Assembly (NCBI GenBank): GCA_946611495.1
Contig: CAMODR010000063.1
Span: forward strand, 1 to 6,962
Source: an uncultured Methanobrevibacter sp.
Lineage (GTDB): Archaea; Methanobacteriota; Methanobacteria; Methanobacteriales; Methanobacteriaceae
Length of the DNA: 6,962 bases
Direction: 5' to 3'
Both the position numbers and the translations under genes were made by a program. The notes beneath the pieces were generated by a model. It did not search any database and was not told the origin of the DNA. It saw nothing but the letters and a program-made list of their open reading frames with translations. Positions 1 through 5,573 of this stretch are shown here, piece by piece. How positions within the stretch are numbered: position 1 is the first letter of the stretch; every line of letters starts with the position of its first letter.

Positions 1-210
1 AAAAAATAATGTTAAAAATCTAAAAAATATTGTTAAAAATTTAATAAAAAATAATCATAAAACTTTAAAAAATAATTAAGTTAATTTTAAAAAAAATCAA
101 ATAACGCTTAAAATGATTAATAAAAATAGAATATTAAGTTAATACTAAATTAATAAAAGCACAACAATTATACAAAAAATATATATACTAAATAAAACTA
201 AATAATCATA

Positions 211-290
211 GAGAATAATATGTACTCAATTACATATCACCCCCTTTACATATGTTTTTTTTAAAAATTAAACCTTTACATATTATTCTC
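211..290. repeat. 80-bp element bounded by perfect 14-bp inverted repeats
   Basis: GAGAATAATATGTA at 211-224 is the exact reverse complement of TACATATTATTCTC at 277-290, leaving a 52-nt interior. Inside lie a direct repeat CCTTTACATAT (243-253 and 273-283, exactly 30 bp apart), the palindrome ACATATGT (248-255) and the only C-rich run of the region (240-244). Read on the minus strand, this run gives AAAGGGGGTGAT, which resembles a strong Shine-Dalgarno sequence, but no ORF follows it. No target-site duplication flanks the element. It could be a structured 3' trailer of the sfsA transcript, a small RNA or an old insertion remnant. Confidence 0.5.
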
Positions 291-344
291 GCCCTTTTTA
301 TAACTATTTTTTAATCCATTATACTTTTTAAGCAATCTACATAA

Positions 345-367
345 CTAATTTTAAAAATCTTAAAAAT
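345..367 (-). terminator. Probable U-rich terminator of sfsA
   Basis: Directly after the sfsA stop, the minus strand reads through two T5 runs (362-366 and 353-357 on the plus strand as A-runs). Short oligo-T tracts after the stop are the usual archaeal termination signal. No strong hairpin is seen right here. Confidence 0.35.
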
Positions 368-1096
368 TTATTTAACTAAATTAAATTTTAGGCATTCACC
401 CACTAATTCTATATTATTTAAAGTATTTTTAGTTTTATAGACCAGAATTTCCACACCAGATTCATATGCCTCAACTAATGTTTGTGAAAATTTAGGGTCA
501 TTTTCCCAATTAGGCCTAAAACTATTTCCATTAGGATGCTCTATTAAAAAGAATACAACAGCACGTATCCCTTCTTTTTTAAGGGCAATCAATTCTTCAA
601 GATGTTTTCTTCCCCTATCTGTAGGAGCATCGGGAAATTGGGCGATTCCATCTTTAATTAAAGTGACAGACTTTACTTCAACATAGGTCTCATCAATAAA
701 ATCAGAGCATTTATCCTCATCATTTAATCTCTCATTATGGTTTGCCAAATAAATATCAATTCTAGAGTTTCCAATAGTCTTTTCTGACTCAATTATTGAA
801 TAACCAGACAACTCTTTAATTTTATTATTTTGAATCGCATCAAATACAATCTTATTAGCTTCCCCTGAAAACATAGCCACCAAAGCACCATTATTTTCAA
901 CATAATATAGGGAATACTTGGTTTTACGATTAGGATTATCGCTAGGTTTAAGATAGACAACTGCATCTTCAACTAAAAGTTCCTTACATCTGCCTGTATT
1001 TGGCACATGGACCTTAACAATCTCACCACCCAGTTCCACTTCTGCAATGAATCTGTTTGGCCTTGCCTTAAAAATAGCCTTAACTAAATTAGAAAT
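368..1096 (-). CDS. sfsA: SfsA family protein (sugar fermentation stimulation protein homologue), probable ATT start
   Basis: SfsA-family protein of about 242 residues (E. coli SfsA is 234). Family landmarks, numbered from the proposed start: KARPNRF (10-16), HVPNTGR (30-36), SGY (97-99), SRIDIYL (111-117), YVEVKSVTL (138-146) and FPDAPTDRGRKHLEEL (154-169). Asp114 with Glu140-x-Lys142 resembles the D...ExK core of PD-(D/E)XK nuclease folds, and the N-terminal part matches the OB-fold region; E. coli SfsA was described as DNA-binding, but the cellular role is unsettled. The first ATG/GTG/TTG in frame is GTG at 1037-1039, which would cut off the conserved KARPNRFIAE segment. Upstream there are only non-canonical codons back to the stop at 1106-1108. 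AAGGTGA (1101-1107) sits five bases (counted from GGTG) before an ATT at 1094-1096, the same spacing as in ftr and nnr. I therefore start at ATT. It follows nnr by 48 bp on the same strand, probably in one operon. Confidence 0.85.
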   Translation of the reverse strand: MSNLVKAIFKARPNRFIAEVELGGEIVKVHVPNTGRCKELLVEDAVVYLKPSDNPNRKTKYSLYYVENNGALVAMFSGEANKIVFDAIQNNKIKELSGYSIIESEKTIGNSRIDIYLANHNERLNDEDKCSDFIDETYVEVKSVTLIKDGIAQFPDAPTDRGRKHLEELIALKKEGIRAVVFFLIEHPNGNSFRPNWENDPKFSQTLVEAYESGVEILVYKTKNTLNNIELVGECLKFNLVK

Positions 1097-1107
1097 AAAA
1101 TCACCTT
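1094..1107 (-). promoter_or_regulatory. Ribosome binding site that decides the sfsA start (AAGGTGA, then ATT)
   Basis: Minus strand AAGGTGA (1107-1101) is a strong match to the archaeal anti-Shine-Dalgarno complement. The distance from GGTG to the ATT codon is five bases. The distances from GGTG to ATG in nnr (2722-2725) and ftr (5302-5305) are also five. No competing start with a comparable site exists near the GTG at 1039. Confidence 0.6.
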
Positions 1108-1144
1108 AAACTCTTAAATAAAAAAAATAAATAAATTTAAGCTT

Positions 1145-2716
1145 CTAATCAATCAAATTTGCCATAACTGCACCTAAATACTGAGTCAAATCTTGTGCTC
1201 CAAAGCCATATCCTTGAGCTTCCATAGCCAAGTCACCTGCTTTTCCATTAAGGTATGGTGCCAATATTGCAGATGTCCAGGAGTCTAAACCCTGTGAAAA
1301 CAAGCTAACTGCAATTCCTGCCAATGCATCACCAGTTCCTCCTGCAGTCATGCCAGGATTTCCTGTTCTGTTTATTTTTAGCTTATTCCCATTAAAGATA
1401 AAATCATATTGTCCTTTAAGAATAACAGAACCATTAAAAGATTTTGTAATGCTCTGCAAAGCATCAATCTTATCGTTTACCTTAACAAAATCATCAGCAT
1501 TTTTATCTGCAAGCCCAATTATATTATCTAATTGATAAGCAATGTCCTTAGGAATTTGATTCTTAAAGAAGGATTTAAACTCAAAATAATGAGGAGAGAT
1601 AATGACATCTTCCCTTTTAGAGATAAGGGAGAAATCAACTAACTTCAATGCATCTGCATCTAAAACTAATGGCTTTTCTATTTTCATAGATAAAACATTA
1701 AATAACTTGGAGGTTTCCTCTCTCTGACTTGCTCCAGGACCTAATAAGACTGCATCCACTTTAGAAGCCAAATCCAATATATTATCCAAATCATCAAGAG
1801 ATAAGTAATCTCCTTTAGATTCCTTAACAATAAAGTCTTCAGATAATGATTTGATAGGAATTGAAGCAGGTTTTGGAGTGTAAATGTATACAAGGTCTGC
1901 ACCTGTTGCAATGGATGCCTTAGCAGATATTGCAGGGGCACCATAATAATCAAGGCTTCCGCCGACAATCAAGACTTTTCCATTGTTGCCCTTATGAGAA
2001 TCTTTTTTACGGCTATTTAACCTAAGCAAATCTCCTCCTTCAACAAAAAGCTCAGCTTCAAGAGGAATTCCAATATCGCAAGTGATTATTCCGCCGATAT
2101 GGGATTCATCAGCAAGTTTTACGCCAGTCTTAACCTTATGGAAGCAAACAGTATAATCAGCATCAACAGCAATATCTGCAATCTCTCCAGTTAATGGATC
2201 TAAACCTGAAGGAACATCAATTGCAACCTTTAAGCCTGCTGTTGAATTAATAAGCTCCACTGTTTTTCTAACCTTATCCCTAAGCCTTCCCTTGATTCCA
2301 GTACCAAGTAAGCAGTCTAAGATAATGAATTCGTCATCGTCAAGATTAATTTTATCCAAATCACTTGAATCTTTAATGAAACTTACAGAAAGTCTTGAAA
2401 CCCTTGGCTTGAGATTCAATAAGACATTTAGGTTTGCCAATGCATCATCAGACTTTATCTGCTCTTTTGTGTTTAATGCATAGACTTCAACTTCAAAGCC
2501 TCTATTAAGCAAATGCCTTGCAGCTACAAAACCGTCTCCACCATTTCCCCCAGAACCTGTAAAAATCACTATCTTTACTGGTCTAGAGTATTTATAGGTA
2601 GAAAGTGTAGCTACTTCATCAGAAATTGATTTACCTGCATTTTCCATCAAACAAAGCCTTGAAAGACCTAAATATTCACAATTATAATCTGTAGCCATCA
2701 TATCAATTGGATCCAT
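1145..2716 (-). CDS. nnr: Bifunctional NAD(P)HX epimerase / ADP-dependent NAD(P)HX dehydratase
   Basis: Repairs hydrated NAD(P)H: the N-terminal YjeF_N domain interconverts S- and R-NAD(P)HX, and the C-terminal ribokinase-like carbohydrate-kinase domain dehydrates the S form using ADP (ATP in eukaryotes). It is cytosolic, and 523 residues is normal for the fused form. Epimerase landmarks: LMENAG (23-28), GSGGNGGDG (54-62), LDCLLGTG (133-140, Asp134) and DVPSGLDP (167-174). Dehydratase landmarks: KGNNGKVLIVGGS (242-254), LLGPG (324-328), LDADAL (352-357), LKG (433-435) and NRTGNPGMTAGGTGDALAG (449-467), with Asp463 in the catalytic position. The usual PHxGE motif reads SPHYFEF (374-380): His376 and Glu379 remain, but the glycine is Phe378. 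The ATG at 2714-2716 has AAGGTG (2722-2727) at five-base spacing. The gene is divergent from the K+ channel gene and lies just upstream of sfsA. Confidence 0.95.
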   Translation of the reverse strand: MDPIDMMATDYNCEYLGLSRLCLMENAGKSISDEVATLSTYKYSRPVKIVIFTGSGGNGGDGFVAARHLLNRGFEVEVYALNTKEQIKSDDALANLNVLLNLKPRVSRLSVSFIKDSSDLDKINLDDDEFIILDCLLGTGIKGRLRDKVRKTVELINSTAGLKVAIDVPSGLDPLTGEIADIAVDADYTVCFHKVKTGVKLADESHIGGIITCDIGIPLEAELFVEGGDLLRLNSRKKDSHKGNNGKVLIVGGSLDYYGAPAISAKASIATGADLVYIYTPKPASIPIKSLSEDFIVKESKGDYLSLDDLDNILDLASKVDAVLLGPGASQREETSKLFNVLSMKIEKPLVLDADALKLVDFSLISKREDVIISPHYFEFKSFFKNQIPKDIAYQLDNIIGLADKNADDFVKVNDKIDALQSITKSFNGSVILKGQYDFIFNGNKLKINRTGNPGMTAGGTGDALAGIAVSLFSQGLDSWTSAILAPYLNGKAGDLAMEAQGYGFGAQDLTQYLGAVMANLID

Positions 2717-2786
2717 TATTACACCTTAAATATTTTAAATAATTTATATAAAAAAAGGAATTTTTTAAATTTTAATAAACAATATA

Positions 2787-2794
2787 TTATATAA
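2787..2794 (-). promoter_or_regulatory. Candidate TATA box for nnr
   Basis: TTATATAA lies about 70 bp upstream of the nnr ATG, which would put transcription start about 45 bp before the gene. In such AT-rich sequence TATA-like strings are common, so this is only a candidate. Confidence 0.25.
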
Positions 2795-2808
2795 TCAAAC
2801 TAATAATT

Positions 2809-2924
2809 AAATATAAGGACAATTAAAATAAAAAAAACAAAATAAGAAATTTAAAAAAAATAAATATAAAGACAAGGATTGAAAAATCAATACTAAAATC
2901 TATAAAAATTAAATATAATGACAA
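2809..2924 (+). repeat. Three direct copies of AAATATAANGACAA in the divergent intergenic region
   Basis: Copies lie at 2809-2822 (AAATATAAGGACAA), 2862-2875 (AAATATAAAGACAA) and 2911-2924 (AAATATAATGACAA). They differ from one another only at position nine. They are 53 and 49 bp apart, and the sequence between them is not obviously repeated. Their place between the divergent nnr and K+ channel genes suits operator or promoter elements. The last copy is about 47 bp before the channel ATG and its AAATATAA part could act as TATA box. Confidence 0.5.
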
Positions 2925-2970
2925 GTAATTAAAAAAAATAAATTTTATAAAATCCTTATGAGGAGTTATA

Positions 2971-4101
2971 ATGGATAACTTAAAGCTCTTATTAGATAAT
3001 ATTAAAAAAGACAATTCAGGAATTTATGCAGTCCTGATAATTGTTGCTATAATTTCATATGGAATTATAGGATCCATTTTTATAATGAATCTGAACATAT
3101 TCGATTCAATATATTACACTATAATAACAATTGCTACAGTAGGATATGGGGATATCATCCCTATAACTCCATTGCAAAAGATTTTCTCTGTAACATTAGC
3201 ATTATCCGGAGTGGGAATCTTAGCTTATATTGTAACATTCATCATAAGTTCAGTTACAGAAAACCTGCAAGGCATTAGGAGTGGAAGGATTATGGAAAAG
3301 AAATTGTCAGAAATGGAAAACCACTACATATTATGTGGATTTGGAAGAGTAGGAAATGCAGTTTATGAGGAATTAATGAAAAGAAATCAGAAAGTAATTA
3401 TCATAGAAAAAAACGAGGAAAAATTAGAGGATATTGAAACAAACGATAATGTAATTCTATTAAATGCAAATGCCACAGAAGACAAAACCCTTAAAAAAAT
3501 CAATATTCAAAAGTCTTTAGGAGTTATTGTAACCACTGGAAGTGATGTTGATAACCTATTTATCGTACTTACAACTAGAGAATTGTATAAAGATGCCTGG
3601 ATCGTTTCAAGAGCAAGTAAAAAGGAAAGCGTTAAGCGATTAAAGCATGCTGGTGCAAATAAGGTAATCTCCCCTGAAGCAAGTGGAGGAACAGACATTT
3701 ACTTCGCTTCAGTTAAGCCAAATCTAATCCACATAACTGAAAAGCATGGCATTGATTTTATTGGAAAAGAATTGGAGATCCTAAGAAAATACAATTGCCA
3801 TCAAGAAAACATTGAATATCACCTACATGGTATCAGAACACCTGTTTCAAGAAGCATTGGAGTCATGGATGAAAGTGAAGAAGACAACTTCATTGAAAAA
3901 ATAGACAGTGACAAAAATGTTAGAGAGTCTTTAGAAACAATTTATGGCATTGTTAATGAAGTTCACTCCCACTGGTTATCTGGCCCTGACAAATTCCATT
4001 TAAATATGGCTGTTGAAGAACTAAAAAAAGAAGGAATCGTTTTGGGAGTTGATTTAAGCTTTGATGAGATTAATGAGTTTACTAAACAATTTAAAGAGTA
4101 A
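2971..4101 (+). CDS. Two-transmembrane K+ channel with cytoplasmic RCK (TrkA-N) domain
   Basis: Ligand-gated potassium channel subunit of the MthK type, expected to form a tetramer in the cytoplasmic membrane. TM1 spans about residues 18-40; the pore helix leads into the selectivity filter TVGYGD (56-61); TM2 spans about 70-94. After a linker, the RCK N-domain starts at NHYILCGFGRVG (117-128) with the Rossmann GxGxxG at 123-128 and Glu146 at the end of the second strand, which favours NAD(H)-like ligands. NANATEDKTL (165-174) and VTTGSDVDN (187-195) match the middle of the RCK_N fold, which ends near 240. The remaining about 130 residues do not look like a standard RCK_C domain. The ATG at 2971 has AGGAG (2961-2965) five bases before it. 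Met108 (codon 3292-3294) resembles the internal start that gives free RCK domains in MthK. The stop codon lies inside a 50-bp tandem repeat. Pore and RCK assignment are secure; the ligand is unknown. Confidence 0.92.
   Translation: MDNLKLLLDNIKKDNSGIYAVLIIVAIISYGIIGSIFIMNLNIFDSIYYTIITIATVGYGDIIPITPLQKIFSVTLALSGVGILAYIVTFIISSVTENLQGIRSGRIMEKKLSEMENHYILCGFGRVGNAVYEELMKRNQKVIIIEKNEEKLEDIETNDNVILLNANATEDKTLKKINIQKSLGVIVTTGSDVDNLFIVLTTRELYKDAWIVSRASKKESVKRLKHAGANKVISPEASGGTDIYFASVKPNLIHITEKHGIDFIGKELEILRKYNCHQENIEYHLHGIRTPVSRSIGVMDESEEDNFIEKIDSDKNVRESLETIYGIVNEVHSHWLSGPDKFHLNMAVEELKKEGIVLGVDLSFDEINEFTKQFKE
3277..3294 (+). promoter_or_regulatory. Possible internal translation start for a free RCK domain (Met108)
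   Basis: Within the channel gene, AGGAGTGG (3277-3284) and GGAAGGA (3283-3289) precede an in-frame ATG at 3292-3294, just before the RCK domain. In MthK of Methanothermobacter, an internal start at Met107 yields separate RCK subunits that assemble with the full-length protein. The position here is nearly the same. The product would have 269 residues. Confidence 0.4.
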
Positions 4102-4210
4102 ACCCAACTATTTTTATAATAAATGAGTTTACTAAACAATTTAAAGAGTAAACCCAACTATTTTTATAATAAATGAGTTTACTAAACAATTTAAAGAGTA
4201 AACTCAACTA
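4072..4210 (+). repeat. 50-bp tandem repeat covering the 3' end of the channel gene
   Basis: Two full units (4072-4121 and 4122-4171) and a partial third of 39 bp (4172-4210) follow one another without spacer. The first two units match exactly where compared; the third differs by one base (T at 4204 for C) before it diverges. Unit one holds the last nine codons of the channel gene (NEFTKQFKE) and its TAA, so these codons and the stop are repeated downstream as non-coding copies. The period of 50 is not a multiple of three. Near identity suggests a recent expansion by replication slippage or recombination. Confidence 0.95.
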
Positions 4211-4220
4211 CTTTATTTTT
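4077..4220 (+). terminator. Triplicated hairpin plus T-run after the K+ channel gene
   Basis: Each copy of the 50-bp repeat has the perfect inverted pair GTTTACT / AGTAAAC (4077-4083 with 4097-4103; 4127-4133 with 4147-4153; 4177-4183 with 4197-4203), followed at a short distance by T5 (4111-4115, 4161-4165, 4216-4220). The first hairpin overlaps the stop codon. The T-run starts seven bases or more after the stem, so it is not a textbook bacterial-style terminator. Oligo-T tracts alone can stop archaeal RNA polymerase, so a serial terminator is a reasonable reading. Confidence 0.5.
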
Positions 4221-4303
4221 ATTATTTAAAAACAAGTTAAATTATTAAGTAAAAAATAAGAACAATAAATCTAAATTATTACTAAAAATAAGTTAAATAT
4301 TTA

Positions 4304-4350
4304 GAAAAAATAAAAAAATAGAAAAAAAGAAGAGATAAATAAATTATCTC
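4304..4350 (-). terminator. Hairpin and T-rich terminator of ftr
   Basis: On the minus strand, GAGATAA-TTTAT-TTATCTC (stem 4344-4350 with 4332-4338, perfect seven base pairs, five-base loop) is followed directly by a T-rich tract from 4331 down to 4304 with runs of seven, seven and six T. It lies about 52 bp after the ftr stop. A second, imperfect hairpin (ATACA-AAAA-TGTAT, 4360-4373) lies between the stop and this one. It also keeps ftr transcription from running into the convergent channel gene. Confidence 0.65.
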
Positions 4351-4402
4351 AAAAGATTAATACAAAAATGTATCAATAATTAAAATTTAGCAAATTACAG
4401 AA

Positions 4403-5296
4403 TTATTCAAATAATTCGTGTAATTTCATGATGTAAGCACCTAATTTACCATCGAAGTTACCTGCACTAATTTCGAGTACACCATCAACAGTACAAGCTG
4501 CTAAAATACCAGCTTTCATAGCTGCTTTTACAGATTCTTCATCTACACCGTCAATAACGATTTCAAATACACCGTCAGCGTCTTCTCTAATGTCAGAGTC
4601 AACTTGGTCTTTTAAGGTTACACACATTTTTTCGTTAGTGGATGCGTTTAAGAATTTAGCGTATTTGTTGGAACCTACTTTGGAACCGGATGCAACCATA
4701 CCGCCAGGGAATGGAGTGATAGTACCAGGTACGTTTTTAATAGCATCTACAGCCATTAAAGCTGCTTTTACACCAGTCATTTGGTCTTTTGCTAAAATGA
4801 AGAAGTTTCCTCCAGCTACACCATCTTTGTAACCGAATTCAGATTCAACTAAGAAGTCACCAGACATGATTGGGATAGAGTGTACTTTTCTGCCGTCGAT
4901 ACAGCATTCTTTTTCGAAACCGTCACCGAAGAATTTGAGTTTGTTACCGGTTTTTAAGGTTTCTTCTGCATCAAGTAAGTTAAATGCTGCTGCAGTAGGA
5001 GCGGTTAATACACACATACCGATTCTTTCCATTAATTCATGATCGAGAGCTTTTTTACCGCCTTGGCAAATCATAATTGCGTAACCAGGTCTTCCGTCAG
5101 GAGTACATTTAGCTGGTACAAAACAGTCAATACCTGCTTCTGCAGGACATCCAATTACAGAAGTTCCGTAACCGGTTGCTTCAGTTGCTGCGATTTTTGC
5201 TAATTTAGGAGTTGCTGCAGTTACTAAAATTCTAGTTACTTTAATTCCGAATCCTTCTGCGTAAGTATCTTTAATTTCTACACCATTAATTTCCAT
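4403..5296 (-). CDS. ftr: Formylmethanofuran--tetrahydromethanopterin N-formyltransferase
   Basis: Transfers the formyl group from formylmethanofuran to tetrahydromethanopterin, the second step of CO2 reduction to methane; the enzyme is cytosolic and forms homodimers or tetramers. Length (297 residues) and sequence follow the family from end to end: MEINGVEI at the start, [14 protein letters not shown] (45-58), TPDGRPG (65-71), LTAPTAAAF (97-105), FFGDGF (122-127), GVAGGNFFI (159-167), [15 protein letters not shown] (195-209) and [11 protein letters not shown] (276-286). The ATG at 5294-5296 has GGTGA (5301-5305), five bases from GGTG to ATG. Codon choice looks like a highly expressed gene, with GGT, TTC, GAC and AAC used much more than in neighbouring genes (for instance around residues 118-128). 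It stands alone, with its own likely promoter and a hairpin-plus-T terminator, convergent to the K+ channel gene. Confidence 0.97.
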   Translation of the reverse strand: MEINGVEIKDTYAEGFGIKVTRILVTAATPKLAKIAATEATGYGTSVIGCPAEAGIDCFVPAKCTPDGRPGYAIMICQGGKKALDHELMERIGMCVLTAPTAAAFNLLDAEETLKTGNKLKFFGDGFEKECCIDGRKVHSIPIMSGDFLVESEFGYKDGVAGGNFFILAKDQMTGVKAALMAVDAIKNVPGTITPFPGGMVASGSKVGSNKYAKFLNASTNEKMCVTLKDQVDSDIREDADGVFEIVIDGVDEESVKAAMKAGILAACTVDGVLEISAGNFDGKLGAYIMKLHELFE

Positions 5297-5387
5297 TATT
5301 TCACCATGTAAATAATTTTATTAAAAAAATTAGAATAAATTAAAATTTGAAAAAATATTAAATTATCTAATTTAATCTAATGATTAA

Positions 5388-5395
5388 ATATATAA
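5388..5395 (-). promoter_or_regulatory. Candidate TATA box for ftr
   Basis: TTATATAT on the minus strand, within AATTATATATTT, lies about 90 bp upstream of the ftr ATG. Transcription would start near 5365, giving a leader of roughly 70 bases made almost only of A and T. This is a candidate by sequence only. Confidence 0.35.
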
Positions 5396-5478
5396 TTTAT
5401 AATTAAATAAAGTTTCCTATTTAAAGTTAAAATTATCAAAATAGTTCAAATATTAAGAAATAGTTTCATAGCAATGAA

Positions 5479-5573
5479 ATAGAATAAACTAAAATAAAAA
5501 TAGAATAAAAAAGAAATTTGAAAAATCAAAAGCGGACTTAAAGATAAAATTAAAAGATAGAATAAAAAAAGAA
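5479..5573 (-). terminator. Repeated T-rich termination region of the flippase-like gene
   Basis: Downstream of the stop, the minus strand has TTTATTCTAT three times (plus-strand ATAGAATAAA at 5479-5488, 5500-5509 and 5557-5566), two of them preceded by six or seven T. Repeated oligo-T tracts fit archaeal termination. A small hairpin (TTTCAT-AGCA-ATGAAA, 5464-5479) lies further downstream. No gene fits between 5297 and 5573. Confidence 0.45.

Larger units (their letters stand above)
1..367. other. AT-rich intergenic region without a gene
   Basis: No open reading frame of useful length with a start and ribosome binding site is visible on either strand, and there is no GC-rich island that would suggest tRNA or rRNA. 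Most of the stretch is A/T homopolymer-like. Two things stand out: an 80-bp segment with inverted ends (211-290, listed separately), and short direct repeats such as GTTAAAAAT at 11-19 and 32-40. The left part may be the upstream or downstream region of a gene outside the window. Confidence 0.7.

Noticed and set aside
211..290. Reading the inverted-repeat element as a miniature transposon
   Set aside because: No flanking target-site duplication and no second copy in the window; only the terminal symmetry supports it.
2823..3014. Minus-strand 63-codon hydrophobic ORF in the divergent intergenic region
   Set aside because: Its Phe/Leu/Ile-rich product is what A/T-rich DNA gives by chance; it overlaps the channel start.
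3963..4157. Minus-strand 64-codon ORF across the channel gene end and repeat
   Set aside because: It overlaps a well-supported gene on the other strand and has no family resemblance or ribosome binding site.
4123..4176. Short ORF (ATG...TGA, 17 codons) inside the tandem repeat
   Set aside because: It arises from the repeated channel-gene end read in another frame, has no ribosome binding site and is explained by the duplication.
4072..4210. CRISPR array
   Set aside because: The 50-bp units are contiguous with no unique spacers, and the first unit is part of a coding sequence.
4590..4832. Plus-strand 80-codon ORF
   Set aside because: It is a reverse-frame shadow of ftr, which is unambiguous.
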